Source: an uncultured Eubacteriales bacterium
GTDB taxonomy: Bacteria > Bacillota > Clostridia > Peptostreptococcales > Anaerovoracaceae
Reading direction: 5' to 3'
NCBI GenBank assembly: GCA_902766185.1
Contig: CACXCQ010000120.1
Span: 1-15,842, forward strand
Length of the DNA: 15,842 nucleotides
The translations under genes and the position numbers were made by a program. This document shows, one piece after another, positions 1 through 6,809 of the stretch. Position 1 is the stretch's first letter, and each line of letters opens with the position of its first letter. The notes below the pieces were generated by a model. It had not been told where the DNA came from, searched no databases, and saw only the letters and a program-made list of their open reading frames with translations.

Positions 1-858
1 ATGGTGGCGCAGTGGCTGATCGACGGGGGAGAGAATGTCTTCCTGCAGGACGGGAACACAACGGTGCTCAGCAGCGGCAGACTGTCTGACGTTCTGATCT
101 ACCTGAAGCAGGTCTTCCCGCAGATCAGGAGGATCACTTCCTACGGGCGGGCAGAGGAACTGTCCCGGCACAGCGCGGAGTACTTTGCCGAACTGAAAGA
201 AGCGGGCCTTGACCGCATACACTCCGGCTTTGAGACCGGATCCGACGAAGTACTTGCCATGATCAACAAGGGAACCACGTCGGAGCATGAGATCAAGGCG
301 GGCAAAGCTATCCGTGCCGGCGGCATCGAGTTGAGCATCTATTTCATGCCAGGCATCGGCGGCCGGGAATTAACTGTACAGAACGCGGAAGGTACGGCCC
401 ACGTGCTCAACGAGGTGAATCCGGACTTCATCCGCATACGGACCGGGGCAGTCAAGCCCGGCACAGAGCTGTACGAGGATTACCGGCAGGGACAGTTCAG
501 CCTTTGCGGCGATGACGATAAAGTGCGGGAGATCCGGCGCGTTATCGAGCTGGCCAACGGCATTACCACCGAGGTGGTCAGCGACCACATGGTAAATCTG
601 CTGCAGGATATCAACGGCAGCCTGGGGACGGAGCGGAGCCGCCGGCAGATGCTGGCGCGGATCGATCAGTATCTGGATATGCCGGAAGCTGACCGCAGGG
701 TCTACCAGCTTTTGCGCAGGACGCTGCGGGCATACGACCTGGACGATCTGCTGCAGATCGCGCCGGAGCAGATGCAGCAGCTGCGCGCGGCGGTGTCGGA
801 AGAGACAGAGCAGCGCTGGAATGAGAAAATGAACGGGTATATCAGCAGATATATCTGA
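1..858 (+). CDS. Radical SAM protein, 3' part only (5' end outside the window)
   Basis: The reading frame is open from base 1 and ends at TGA 856-858, giving 285 residues. The sequence matches the middle and C-terminal part of a radical SAM enzyme: a GGENVFLQDGN segment near residues 9-19, an RITSYGRAEEL strand near 44-54, and the IHSGFETGSDEVL...NKG block around 73-91, which resembles the barrel strand that contacts S-adenosylmethionine in this superfamily. The CxxxCxxC motif that holds the 4Fe-4S cluster is absent, and in relatives it lies N-terminal to what is seen here. The ATG at base 1 is therefore probably an internal methionine and the gene is cut by the window edge. The substrate is unknown. 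The C-terminal third is helical and charged. It lies 11 bp before the alkylation repair gene, so the two are probably co-transcribed. The family call is fairly secure; the specific function is not. Confidence 0.75.
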   Translation: MVAQWLIDGGENVFLQDGNTTVLSSGRLSDVLIYLKQVFPQIRRITSYGRAEELSRHSAEYFAELKEAGLDRIHSGFETGSDEVLAMINKGTTSEHEIKAGKAIRAGGIELSIYFMPGIGGRELTVQNAEGTAHVLNEVNPDFIRIRTGAVKPGTELYEDYRQGQFSLCGDDDKVREIRRVIELANGITTEVVSDHMVNLLQDINGSLGTERSRRQMLARIDQYLDMPEADRRVYQLLRRTLRAYDLDDLLQIAPEQMQQLRAAVSEETEQRWNEKMNGYISRYI

Positions 859-869
859 CTGGGAAGCAG

Positions 870-1577
870 ATGATCGTGAACGAAATACGGGACGAACTGT
901 TCCGGATAAAAGATGATAAATACAGAGATTTTCAGAGCAAGCTGATCCCGACCGCAGATCCGGACAGCTTCATTGGCGTGCGGACGCCGGCGCTGAGGCA
1001 ATACGCGAAGACCCTGAAGGCAAGGGAGGATATCGGAGCGTTTCTGGAGGATCTGCCACACACGTATTTCGATGAGAACCAGCTCCACGCCTTCATCGTT
1101 TCGGAGATCAGAAATTATGACGACTGCCTGGAAGCCGTCGAGACCTTTCTGCCGTACGTGGACAATTGGGCTACCTGCGATCAGATGTCGCCGAAGATCT
1201 TCCGCAAACACAAGGAGGAATTGCTCGACGCCATACCCGCATGGATCGGCTCCGGCCGGACCTATACGGTGCGCTTCGGGATAAAGATGCTGATGGATCA
1301 CTTTCTGAACGAGGATTTTGACCGCAGATTTGCTGACATGGTGGCAGGGGTCAGGTCGGAGGAGTATTACGTCCGGATGATGGTCGCCTGGTATTTCGCT
1401 ACGGCGCTGGCGAAGCAGTACGACGCCATCCTGCCGTATATCCGGGAGCAAAGGCTGGACATCTGGACCCATAACAAAGCGATACAGAAGGCCCTGGAGA
1501 GCAACCGCGTCAGCCGGGAGCAGAAGGACTATCTGCGCGGACTGAAACGCAAGGCCGCGCCGGGCGGAGGGAAATAA
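870..1577 (+). CDS. AlkD-like DNA alkylation repair protein (HEAT-repeat DNA glycosylase)
   Basis: The 235-residue product belongs to the AlkD family, made of HEAT-like helical repeats that wrap DNA and excise positively charged alkylated bases such as 3- and 7-alkylpurines without flipping them out. The active-site pattern of Bacillus cereus AlkD is present with similar spacing: W100 and D104 in the NWATCDQ segment, R135 in YTVRFGIKM, and W174 in VAWYFATAL. The retained aspartate argues for an active glycosylase and against the non-catalytic AlkD2-type paralogues. Length is near the family norm of about 220-240. The start ATG follows a weak GGGAAG at 861-866, and the N-terminus aligns with the usual family beginning. 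It sits 11 bp after the radical SAM gene and 12 bp before the asparaginase. No signal peptide is visible, so it should be cytoplasmic. Confidence 0.88.
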   Translation: MIVNEIRDELFRIKDDKYRDFQSKLIPTADPDSFIGVRTPALRQYAKTLKAREDIGAFLEDLPHTYFDENQLHAFIVSEIRNYDDCLEAVETFLPYVDNWATCDQMSPKIFRKHKEELLDAIPAWIGSGRTYTVRFGIKMLMDHFLNEDFDRRFADMVAGVRSEEYYVRMMVAWYFATALAKQYDAILPYIREQRLDIWTHNKAIQKALESNRVSREQKDYLRGLKRKAAPGGGK

Positions 1578-1589
1578 GAGGATAATAGC

Positions 1590-2615
1590 ATGAAAAAAGT
1601 CTGCATCATCTATACGGGCGGGACCATCGGTATGGTCGCCACGGACAATGGCTTTGCGCCTGCGCCGGGATATTTCGAAGGTCAGCTGCAGAACATCCGG
1701 GACCTGGGGAGCCCCCATATGCCGTCCTGGGATTTCATCGAGTTCGACCCGCTGCTGGACTCTTCCAACATGAACTACCGGCAGTGGAACCTCATCGCCG
1801 AAACCATCGAAGAGAAGTACGACGATTACGACGGGTTCGTGATCCTGCACGGGACGGACACCATGGCCTACAGTGCCGCGGCCCTGTCCTTTATGCTGGA
1901 AGGTCTGGACAAGCCCGTGGTGTTCACCGGCTCACAGATCCCGCTGTGCGAACTGCGCAGCGACGCCATGGACAATCTGGTCACATCGCTGATCATCGCG
2001 GGGCAGGGCAGGGCGAGAGAGGTCTGTCTGTATTTCGGGGGCCAGCTGCTTCGGGGAAACCGGGCCATCAAGGCTTCCGCAGACGGGTTGATCGCCTTTG
2101 ATTCCCCCAATTATCCCGCTCTTGCAAAGGCAGGGATAGACATCGAATACAACGGGCAGGCCCTGATGGAGCCCGCAGACCGGAATGCCGCCGCAAACGG
2201 CGGCAACTTCCATGTGGTACGGGTCAGGGACTCCCGCATCGGCGTGATCAAGATCTTCCCGGGGATCAACTTCGGGATATTCGAGCCGCTTTTTACAGAG
2301 GACCTGGACGCTGTCGTTCTGGAGACCTTTGGCACCGGAAATATTCCCGACTACGACCGCTGCCTGATCCCTCTGATGGAGAAGGCCATCCGCAGCGGAA
2401 CCATCGTCTGCGTCTGCACGCAGTGCTCCCAGGGCACCGTACGGCTGGGCGCATACGAGACCAGTTCGACCCTGGCAAAGGCAGGGGCGGTCAGCGGATA
2501 CAATATGACCACAGAAGCGGCCATCGGCAAACTCTACTATCTCTTCAGCCTGGGGCTGGATAAAGATCAGATCAGCCGCGCGATGGAGGAGGACCTTCGG
2601 GGAGAGCTGGGCTGA
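1590..2615 (+). CDS. ansA: Type I L-asparaginase
   Basis: The 341-residue protein hydrolyses L-asparagine to aspartate and ammonia. Both signature motifs of bacterial asparaginases are present: YTGGTIGM near residues 8-15 with the nucleophilic threonine T12, and HGTDTMAYSA at 87-96 containing the T89-D90 pair. K161 in RAIKASADG completes the second catalytic triad, and S58-S59 lie in the substrate-binding loop. The absence of a signal peptide and the length of about 340 suit the cytoplasmic, low-affinity type I enzyme (AnsA) rather than the secreted type II form. The ATG is preceded by AGAGGA at about 1577-1582, with good spacing. It could in principle be a glutaminase-asparaginase or an amidotransferase subunit of the GatD type, but GatD proteins carry an extra N-terminal domain not seen here. 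Confidence 0.92.
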   Translation: MKKVCIIYTGGTIGMVATDNGFAPAPGYFEGQLQNIRDLGSPHMPSWDFIEFDPLLDSSNMNYRQWNLIAETIEEKYDDYDGFVILHGTDTMAYSAAALSFMLEGLDKPVVFTGSQIPLCELRSDAMDNLVTSLIIAGQGRAREVCLYFGGQLLRGNRAIKASADGLIAFDSPNYPALAKAGIDIEYNGQALMEPADRNAAANGGNFHVVRVRDSRIGVIKIFPGINFGIFEPLFTEDLDAVVLETFGTGNIPDYDRCLIPLMEKAIRSGTIVCVCTQCSQGTVRLGAYETSSTLAKAGAVSGYNMTTEAAIGKLYYLFSLGLDKDQISRAMEEDLRGELG

Positions 2616-2645
2616 AACCTACTGCAACTAAAGGAAAGGTGAGAC

Positions 2646-3542
2646 ATGAGCAACAAGAGGAAGACTACACGGAGAAATGGCATTTTGATCGTTCTGGCGC
2701 TGATCGTGATATCCGCGCTGGCCATGACGGGCTGCGGCTCGGAAGATGCGCAAGGTGAAGGCTCGCAAAGCCAGGTCACCGATGTATCGCTGATCTCCAA
2801 GATCGATGACAGCAACCGTTACGCCACCATCGTCGGAACGGATGATCAGGGAGATGTGGTCTGGACCATCAAGACCGATGAGTACCCGGCTGCGGAGCTG
2901 GACTGCTTTTCGGATATCGGGATCTACCAGGACCAGTACTACTATGTAGAAAACGGCAACGTGGTATGTCTTGCGCTCGATACCGGAGAGAAAAAATGGG
3001 AGAACCCCGACTTTCAAGGCTCCCCCACGCAGTACTGCCACTACATCGATGACGATGGGTCGGTGTACCTGTCGGGCTACTACGGGCCGGATTTCTACGC
3101 TGTGGACAAAGACGGCGTTACCATCAACAGGATCAAGCAGGTCGACGGATTGTATTATTGGCCTTCCGAGATGCACGTCGACGGGGATAAGATCACGATC
3201 ATCATGGAGGGTTCCGCCGACGGAAACGGAGGAGAGATCTACATCGACCTGAGCCAGATCGAGAGATACGGCAGCTCGAGCGACAGTTCGGACACCAGCA
3301 CAGGGGACGGCTACACGAACGAAGAACTGGTGGAGAAGGCCGAGGCGTACTACCGGTCCATACACGGGGATACTCCCCCGATCGTCGAGGTCGATTCCGA
3401 AAACGGGGATGAGGTCATGATCCATCTGTACGAGGACATGGGAGATCATACCGCAACTTATGATTGGTACACCGTAGACCGAAACACGCTTAAAGGACAG
3501 GATGTGCTGGGAAATGACATCGATCTCAGCACGGTAAACTGA
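2646..3542 (+). CDS. Putative lipoprotein with PQQ-like beta-propeller repeats
   Basis: This 298-residue protein starts with a basic stretch (KRKTTRR), a hydrophobic helix at about residues 12-27, and a lipobox ending in LAMTGC. Cys30 is the predicted lipidation site, so the mature protein should be anchored on the outer face of the membrane. Residues about 45-200 contain blade-like repeats resembling PQQ/BamB propellers, for example GNVVCLALDTGEKKW and SVYLSGYYGPDFYAVD. A Ser/Asp/Thr-rich linker at about 203-217 leads to a compact C-terminal domain with IHLYEDMGDHTATYDWYTVDR, a pattern I recognise from other uncharacterised clostridial lipoproteins. The ATG follows the good ribosome binding site AAGGTGAG. 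The function is unknown; a ligand-binding or scaffold role in the cell envelope is possible. It is the only evidently exported product of its operon. Confidence 0.8.
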   Translation: MSNKRKTTRRNGILIVLALIVISALAMTGCGSEDAQGEGSQSQVTDVSLISKIDDSNRYATIVGTDDQGDVVWTIKTDEYPAAELDCFSDIGIYQDQYYYVENGNVVCLALDTGEKKWENPDFQGSPTQYCHYIDDDGSVYLSGYYGPDFYAVDKDGVTINRIKQVDGLYYWPSEMHVDGDKITIIMEGSADGNGGEIYIDLSQIERYGSSSDSSDTSTGDGYTNEELVEKAEAYYRSIHGDTPPIVEVDSENGDEVMIHLYEDMGDHTATYDWYTVDRNTLKGQDVLGNDIDLSTVN

Positions 3543-3547
3543 GGGAA
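3541..3547 (+). promoter_or_regulatory. Ribosome binding site deciding the hydrolase start
   Basis: GAGGGAA overlaps the end of the lipoprotein stop codon. It directly abuts the alternative GTG at 3548, so that codon could not be used with it, and it lies about 10 nt from the ATG at 3557. Confidence 0.55.
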
Positions 3548-3556
3548 GTGGTACGA

Positions 3557-4096
3557 ATGAGAAAGATACTGATCGTCATCGATATGCAGAACGACTTCAT
3601 CGACGGAGCTTTGGGGACCCCGGAGGCGGAGGCCATCGTAGAGGTCGTCAAAGGGAAGATCCGCGCGTATCCCGCAGAGGATATCATCGCGACCATGGAT
3701 ACTCACGAAGCGAATTACCTGCAGACGCAGGAGGGAAGGAACCTGCCGGTGGAGCACTGCATCAGGAAAACAGACGGCTGGAAGATCCGGCCCGACATCG
3801 CGGAGCTTCTGGCGGGTGCGAAAGTGTTCGAGAAACCCACCTTTGGGAGCATGGCTCTGGCGGAGGAGATGAAGGCTCTTTCAAAGGCTGAGGACATCGA
3901 GATCGAGATGGTGGGGCTGTGCACGGACATCTGCGTCGTTTCCAATGCGCTGCTGCTGAAAGCCGCCATGCCGGAGGTGGAGATAACCGTCGATGCCTCC
4001 TGCTGCGCCGGAGTCACCCCCGAGAGCCACAGCGCTGCGCTCAAGACCATGAGCATGTGCCAGATCCGGATCATCGGAGAGGATAACGATCATTAG
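3557..4096 (+). CDS. Isochorismatase-family cysteine hydrolase (nicotinamidase-like)
   Basis: The 179-residue protein has the cysteine hydrolase triad D9 (VIDMQNDF), K93 (FEKPTFG) and C126 (GLCTDICV). It also has a metal-site pattern like nicotinamidases: D48 and H50 in MDTH, and H67 in PVEHC. The TQEGRNLPVEHC segment marks a subfamily common in anaerobic Bacillota and often annotated as nicotinamidase. Hydrolysis of nicotinamide to nicotinate for NAD salvage is therefore a reasonable guess but unproven; other small amides are possible. I chose ATG 3557 over the in-frame GTG at 3548 because the GAGGGAA ribosome binding site directly abuts the GTG and leaves about 10 nt before the ATG. The gene follows the lipoprotein by 14 bp, and its stop codon overlaps the ribosome binding site of the next gene. 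Confidence 0.87.
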   Translation: MRKILIVIDMQNDFIDGALGTPEAEAIVEVVKGKIRAYPAEDIIATMDTHEANYLQTQEGRNLPVEHCIRKTDGWKIRPDIAELLAGAKVFEKPTFGSMALAEEMKALSKAEDIEIEMVGLCTDICVVSNALLLKAAMPEVEITVDASCCAGVTPESHSAALKTMSMCQIRIIGEDNDH

Positions 4097-4108
4097 GAGG
4101 ACGCGATC

Positions 4109-4486
4109 ATGAAATTCAAAATGATACACGAAAACTACAACGTCAGCGATCTGGAGGCGTCCCTGGAGTTCTATGAGAAGGCTCTGGGACTGACCGAAAA
4201 GAGGCGCAAGACAGCGCAGGACGGTTCCTTCATCATCGTCTACATCGGCAATGAGAACGCGGATTTCGAGCTGGAGCTGACCTGGCTGGCAGAGCACCCC
4301 CAGAAGTACGATATCGGCGAAGAAGAATTCCACCTTGCCTTCCGCACGGATGACTATGAAGCGGCGCATCAGCTGCATGAGGAAATGGGATGCATCTGCT
4401 TCGAGAATCCGTCCATGGGGATCTACTTCATCAAAGACCCGGATGGCTACTGGCTGGAGATCGTACCGGAGAGGGATCAAAAATGA
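4109..4486 (+). CDS. VOC-family protein, glyoxalase I-like
   Basis: This 125-residue protein has the two beta-alpha-beta-beta-beta modules of the vicinal oxygen chelate fold. Its sequence parallels E. coli glyoxalase I closely: NVSDLEASLEFYEKALGL near residues 11-28 and DPDGYWLEIV at 110-119. All four expected metal ligands are present: H7, E56, H75 and E117. A lactoylglutathione lyase or related lyase/isomerase acting on a methylglyoxal-thiol adduct is the best guess; many clostridial anaerobes lack glutathione, so the thiol partner or the reaction may differ. AGGAGG at 4095-4100 overlaps the previous stop codon and gives ideal spacing to the ATG. Its own stop overlaps the topB start (ATGA at 4483-4486), which couples translation of the two genes. 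Confidence 0.85.
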   Translation: MKFKMIHENYNVSDLEASLEFYEKALGLTEKRRKTAQDGSFIIVYIGNENADFELELTWLAEHPQKYDIGEEEFHLAFRTDDYEAAHQLHEEMGCICFENPSMGIYFIKDPDGYWLEIVPERDQK

Positions 4487-6642
4487 AACTGATCATCGCG
4501 GAGAAGCCTTCGCTGGGAAGGTCCATCATGGATTCCCTGGGAGAAAAATTTGCCGATCACGGGGAATACTACCAGTCGGAGAACTATTATGTGGTTCCAC
4601 TGCAGGGGCACATCCTGGAACTGAAGGACTTCGAAGACTACAAAGAAAACAAAGACAAATACATGTGGAGCCTGAACAATCTCCCGTTCTTCCCCGAGAC
4701 CTACGAGTACCGGATCTCGAAGGGGAAAAAGAAGATCTACGACGCCGTGCGCAAGCTTCTGAAGGACCCGGAAGTGACGGAGGTCATCCACTGCGGAGAC
4801 GCGGACAGGGAAGGACAGGTCATCGTTGACCTGGTTTTGGAAAAGCTGAAGAACACCAAGCCGGTTACCCGTCCCTTCATCAAGTCCACCACCCGCGAAG
4901 GACTGCGGCAGGCCTTCGCCGAGCGCAAGCCGAACGAGGAGTACCGCAACATCAATGCGGAGGGCAAAACCAGGTCCTACGTGGACTTTGATTTCGGCAT
5001 CAATCTCTCCCGGTACGCGTCGGGCAGATCGAAGACCAAGGGCCTGAACGTTGGCCGGGTCATCGGCGCCATCGTGACGGAGATCTACAACCGGGACGTA
5101 GCCATCGAGCAGTTCGTGCCCAGGGATTTCTTCCGGATCGAATCCGATGGGGAGATCAAGCTGGTATCGAAGAAGGAATTCGAGGCTGACCAGAAGGATG
5201 AAGCGGAGGAATACGCGCGCAGGCTGAACGAGACCGACGCGGTGGTCACCGAGGTGAAGGAATCCATCCAGACGAAGCGGCCGCCGAAGCTGTTCTCCCA
5301 GACGGACCTTCAGGGCGAGGCGAACCGCAGGTTCGGGCTGAAGCCCAAGACTACGCTGGCGGCTGCCCAAAGGCTGTACGAGGGCGGTCTGATCACCTAT
5401 CCCAGAACCAACACGAACTTCATGGCTGAGGGAGACCGTCCCATGATCGCCGGCATCCTGAAAAAGCTGGGGCCTGACTTTGAGATGAAACCGGTCTTCG
5501 ACGACAGCAAGGTGGACGGCCACTCCGCCATCACCCCCACCGGCAAGCACCCCGAACTCAGCGGCGTGGACGAGAAGATCTACATGCTCATCCTGAACCG
5601 CTTCCGGGCGGTGTTCTGCGCACAGCCCTGTACGGTGCGGAAGACGGCGGTCAGCATCGACTGCATCGAGACCTTCAAGGTCAGCGGGGAGGTCCCCGTT
5701 ACCCAGGGATGGAAAAAATACGAACACGTTCAGGAGAAGACGGTGATCCTGCCGCCGATGAAGAAGGGGGATCTGGTGGAACACGATTTCCGACCGGTGG
5801 CGGCACAGACGAAACCGCCGGCTCACCACACGGTCACCTCTCTGGGAAAATGGATGCAGAATCCCTTCCGCAAGTCCGAGGAGGATGAGGTGGACTACGC
5901 CATGATGATCTCCGGCATGGAGATCGGGACGGAAGCCACCAGAGCGGCCATCATCGACAAGGCCATCGCTAAGGACTATATCGATCTGACGAAGAACACT
6001 TACCGGATCCTTCCTGCGGGGAGGTTCCTGGTGGAGACCTGCCGTGCCCTGGGCATCGATATGTCCAGCAAGAGGACCGCGGAAATGGGCAGGGATACGA
6101 AGGCGGTCTCCCGGGGAGAGAAGACGGCCCGGGAGGTGGTCACGGAGACGAGAAACGAGATCCGGCAGATCATGGGAAGCGGTCCGCTTCCACCCCAGAC
6201 CACAGATTACCTCTGCCCGGTGTGCGGAAAACCGCTGAAGGGGACTGTTTATAAGCTGGAGTGCGATGACGGATTCGCCTTCCGCAAGGTGGTAGCCGGA
6301 AAGTACCTGGACGATGCAACCATCAGGATGCTCCTCAAGGGCGAGAAAACGCCCATTCTGCACGGATTCAAGAGCAAGGCGGGGAATTCCTTCAGCGCCA
6401 GTCTGATCCCCCATGGGGACGGAAGCGTGGAATTCGAGTTCGCTCCCAGAGAGCCGAAACCCGAAAAGGTCTCGCTTGGCAAATGCCCCAAATGCGGCAA
6501 ACCGGTCTACGAGAACAAGAAGGGATTCGGCTGCTCCGGATGGAAGAAGGACGGCACGGGTTGCGATTTCGTCATCTGGAAATACGACCGCGCGACCAAA
6601 AAGCGGGTCACCGCGGAGCAGGTGCGAAAGCAGCTTCTATGA
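4483..6642 (+). CDS. topB: DNA topoisomerase III (type IA)
   Basis: The 719-residue enzyme passes DNA strands through a transient 5'-phosphotyrosine break and mainly decatenates or resolves replication and recombination intermediates. The TOPRIM domain spans about 1-140, with E7 in IIAEKPS and the acidic triad D106, D108, E110 in GDADREGQ, the Topo III form of this motif. GRV at 191-193 and the active-site Y306 with R308 in LITYPRTN follow, then HSAITPTG near 347-354 and IGTEATRAAI near 481-490. The C-terminus has a first CPVC pair at 578-581, a topoisomerase C-terminal repeat at about 600-655, and a four-cysteine zinc motif (C668, C671, C684, C694). The frame stays open upstream, but ATG 4483 is the natural start: it begins exactly at the family N-terminus and overlaps the previous stop. 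No conjugation genes lie nearby, so there is no sign that this is an element-borne copy. Confidence 0.93.
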   Translation: MKLIIAEKPSLGRSIMDSLGEKFADHGEYYQSENYYVVPLQGHILELKDFEDYKENKDKYMWSLNNLPFFPETYEYRISKGKKKIYDAVRKLLKDPEVTEVIHCGDADREGQVIVDLVLEKLKNTKPVTRPFIKSTTREGLRQAFAERKPNEEYRNINAEGKTRSYVDFDFGINLSRYASGRSKTKGLNVGRVIGAIVTEIYNRDVAIEQFVPRDFFRIESDGEIKLVSKKEFEADQKDEAEEYARRLNETDAVVTEVKESIQTKRPPKLFSQTDLQGEANRRFGLKPKTTLAAAQRLYEGGLITYPRTNTNFMAEGDRPMIAGILKKLGPDFEMKPVFDDSKVDGHSAITPTGKHPELSGVDEKIYMLILNRFRAVFCAQPCTVRKTAVSIDCIETFKVSGEVPVTQGWKKYEHVQEKTVILPPMKKGDLVEHDFRPVAAQTKPPAHHTVTSLGKWMQNPFRKSEEDEVDYAMMISGMEIGTEATRAAIIDKAIAKDYIDLTKNTYRILPAGRFLVETCRALGIDMSSKRTAEMGRDTKAVSRGEKTAREVVTETRNEIRQIMGSGPLPPQTTDYLCPVCGKPLKGTVYKLECDDGFAFRKVVAGKYLDDATIRMLLKGEKTPILHGFKSKAGNSFSASLIPHGDGSVEFEFAPREPKPEKVSLGKCPKCGKPVYENKKGFGCSGWKKDGTGCDFVIWKYDRATKKRVTAEQVRKQLL

Positions 6643-6652
6643 GCCCGAAATG

Positions 6653-6681
6653 GGAAAACCTTTGGGAATTCAAGGTTTTTC
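6653..6681 (+). terminator. Weak AT-rich hairpin after topB, possible terminator
   Basis: AAAACCTT (6655-6662) pairs with AAGGTTTT (6672-6679) around a 9-nt loop, extendable to about 10 bp with a G-T and a G-C pair. The 3' arm supplies a short T-run but no U-tract follows the stem, and the hairpin reaches the edge of the next promoter's -35 box. It begins 11 nt after the topB stop. It may end the upstream transcript inefficiently, so readthrough into the rimP operon is plausible. Confidence 0.4.
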
Positions 6682-6710
6682 TTGCATCGGAAGGAAATCT
6701 GTGATAGTAT
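6682..6710 (+). promoter_or_regulatory. Sigma-A type promoter of the rimP-nusA-infB operon
   Basis: TTGCAT at 6682-6687 and TAGTAT at 6705-6710 are separated by 17 bp, with a TG just upstream of the -10 region. Transcription would start near 6716-6718, leaving a leader of roughly 93 nt before rimP. The same -35 hexamer occurs in the tRNA-Pro promoter at the other end of the window, which supports the reading. Confidence 0.7.
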
Positions 6711-6737
6711 GGCACAGTAAAAGTTGATGTTTTATGG

Positions 6738-6769
6738 TAAGAGTGGGTCGGAGCCCACTCTTATTTGTT
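6738..6769 (+). terminator. rimP leader hairpin, candidate NusA-responsive attenuator
   Basis: TAAGAGTGGG (6738-6747) is perfectly complementary to CCCACTCTTA (6754-6763) around a 6-nt loop, giving a 10-bp stem. It is followed by an interrupted U-tract, TTTGTT (6764-6769). It lies in the untranslated leader about 20 nt after the predicted transcription start. A strong stem with a poor U-tract is what is expected of a terminator that needs NusA help, and the NusA gene is second in this operon. Bacillus subtilis NusA is reported to limit its own operon through such a leader terminator; use of that mechanism here is inferred. Confidence 0.65.
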
Positions 6770-6786
6770 GGATAACCGGAGATAGG

Positions 6787-6802
6787 CCTGCCTTTGCGGG
6801 AG
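6787..6802 (+). promoter_or_regulatory. Small hairpin covering the rimP ribosome binding site
   Basis: CCTGC (6787-6791) can pair with GCGGG (6796-6800) across a CTTT loop, including one G-U pair. The 3' arm contains the first bases of the GGGAG ribosome binding site (6798-6802), which lies 7 nt before the rimP ATG. The stem is only 5 bp, so it may tune rather than block initiation. Confidence 0.35.
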
Positions 6803-6809
6803 ATGACAC

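Noticed and set aside
1..858. Radical SAM gene as a degraded pseudogene lacking its iron-sulfur motif
   Set aside because: The frame is intact and simply runs off the window edge; the missing CxxxCxxC would lie upstream of base 1.
4798..4818. GDADREGQ instead of the DxDxEGE form, as a possible defective TOPRIM site
   Set aside because: The three metal-binding acids (D, D, E) are present, and Gln after EG is also found in E. coli Topo III, so this is a normal Topo III motif.
4477..6414. Long open frame on the minus strand opposite topB
   Set aside because: It is a mirror of topB codon use in GC-rich coding DNA. Its translation is low in recognisable motifs, it has no convincing ribosome binding site, and topB with all catalytic residues occupies the plus strand.
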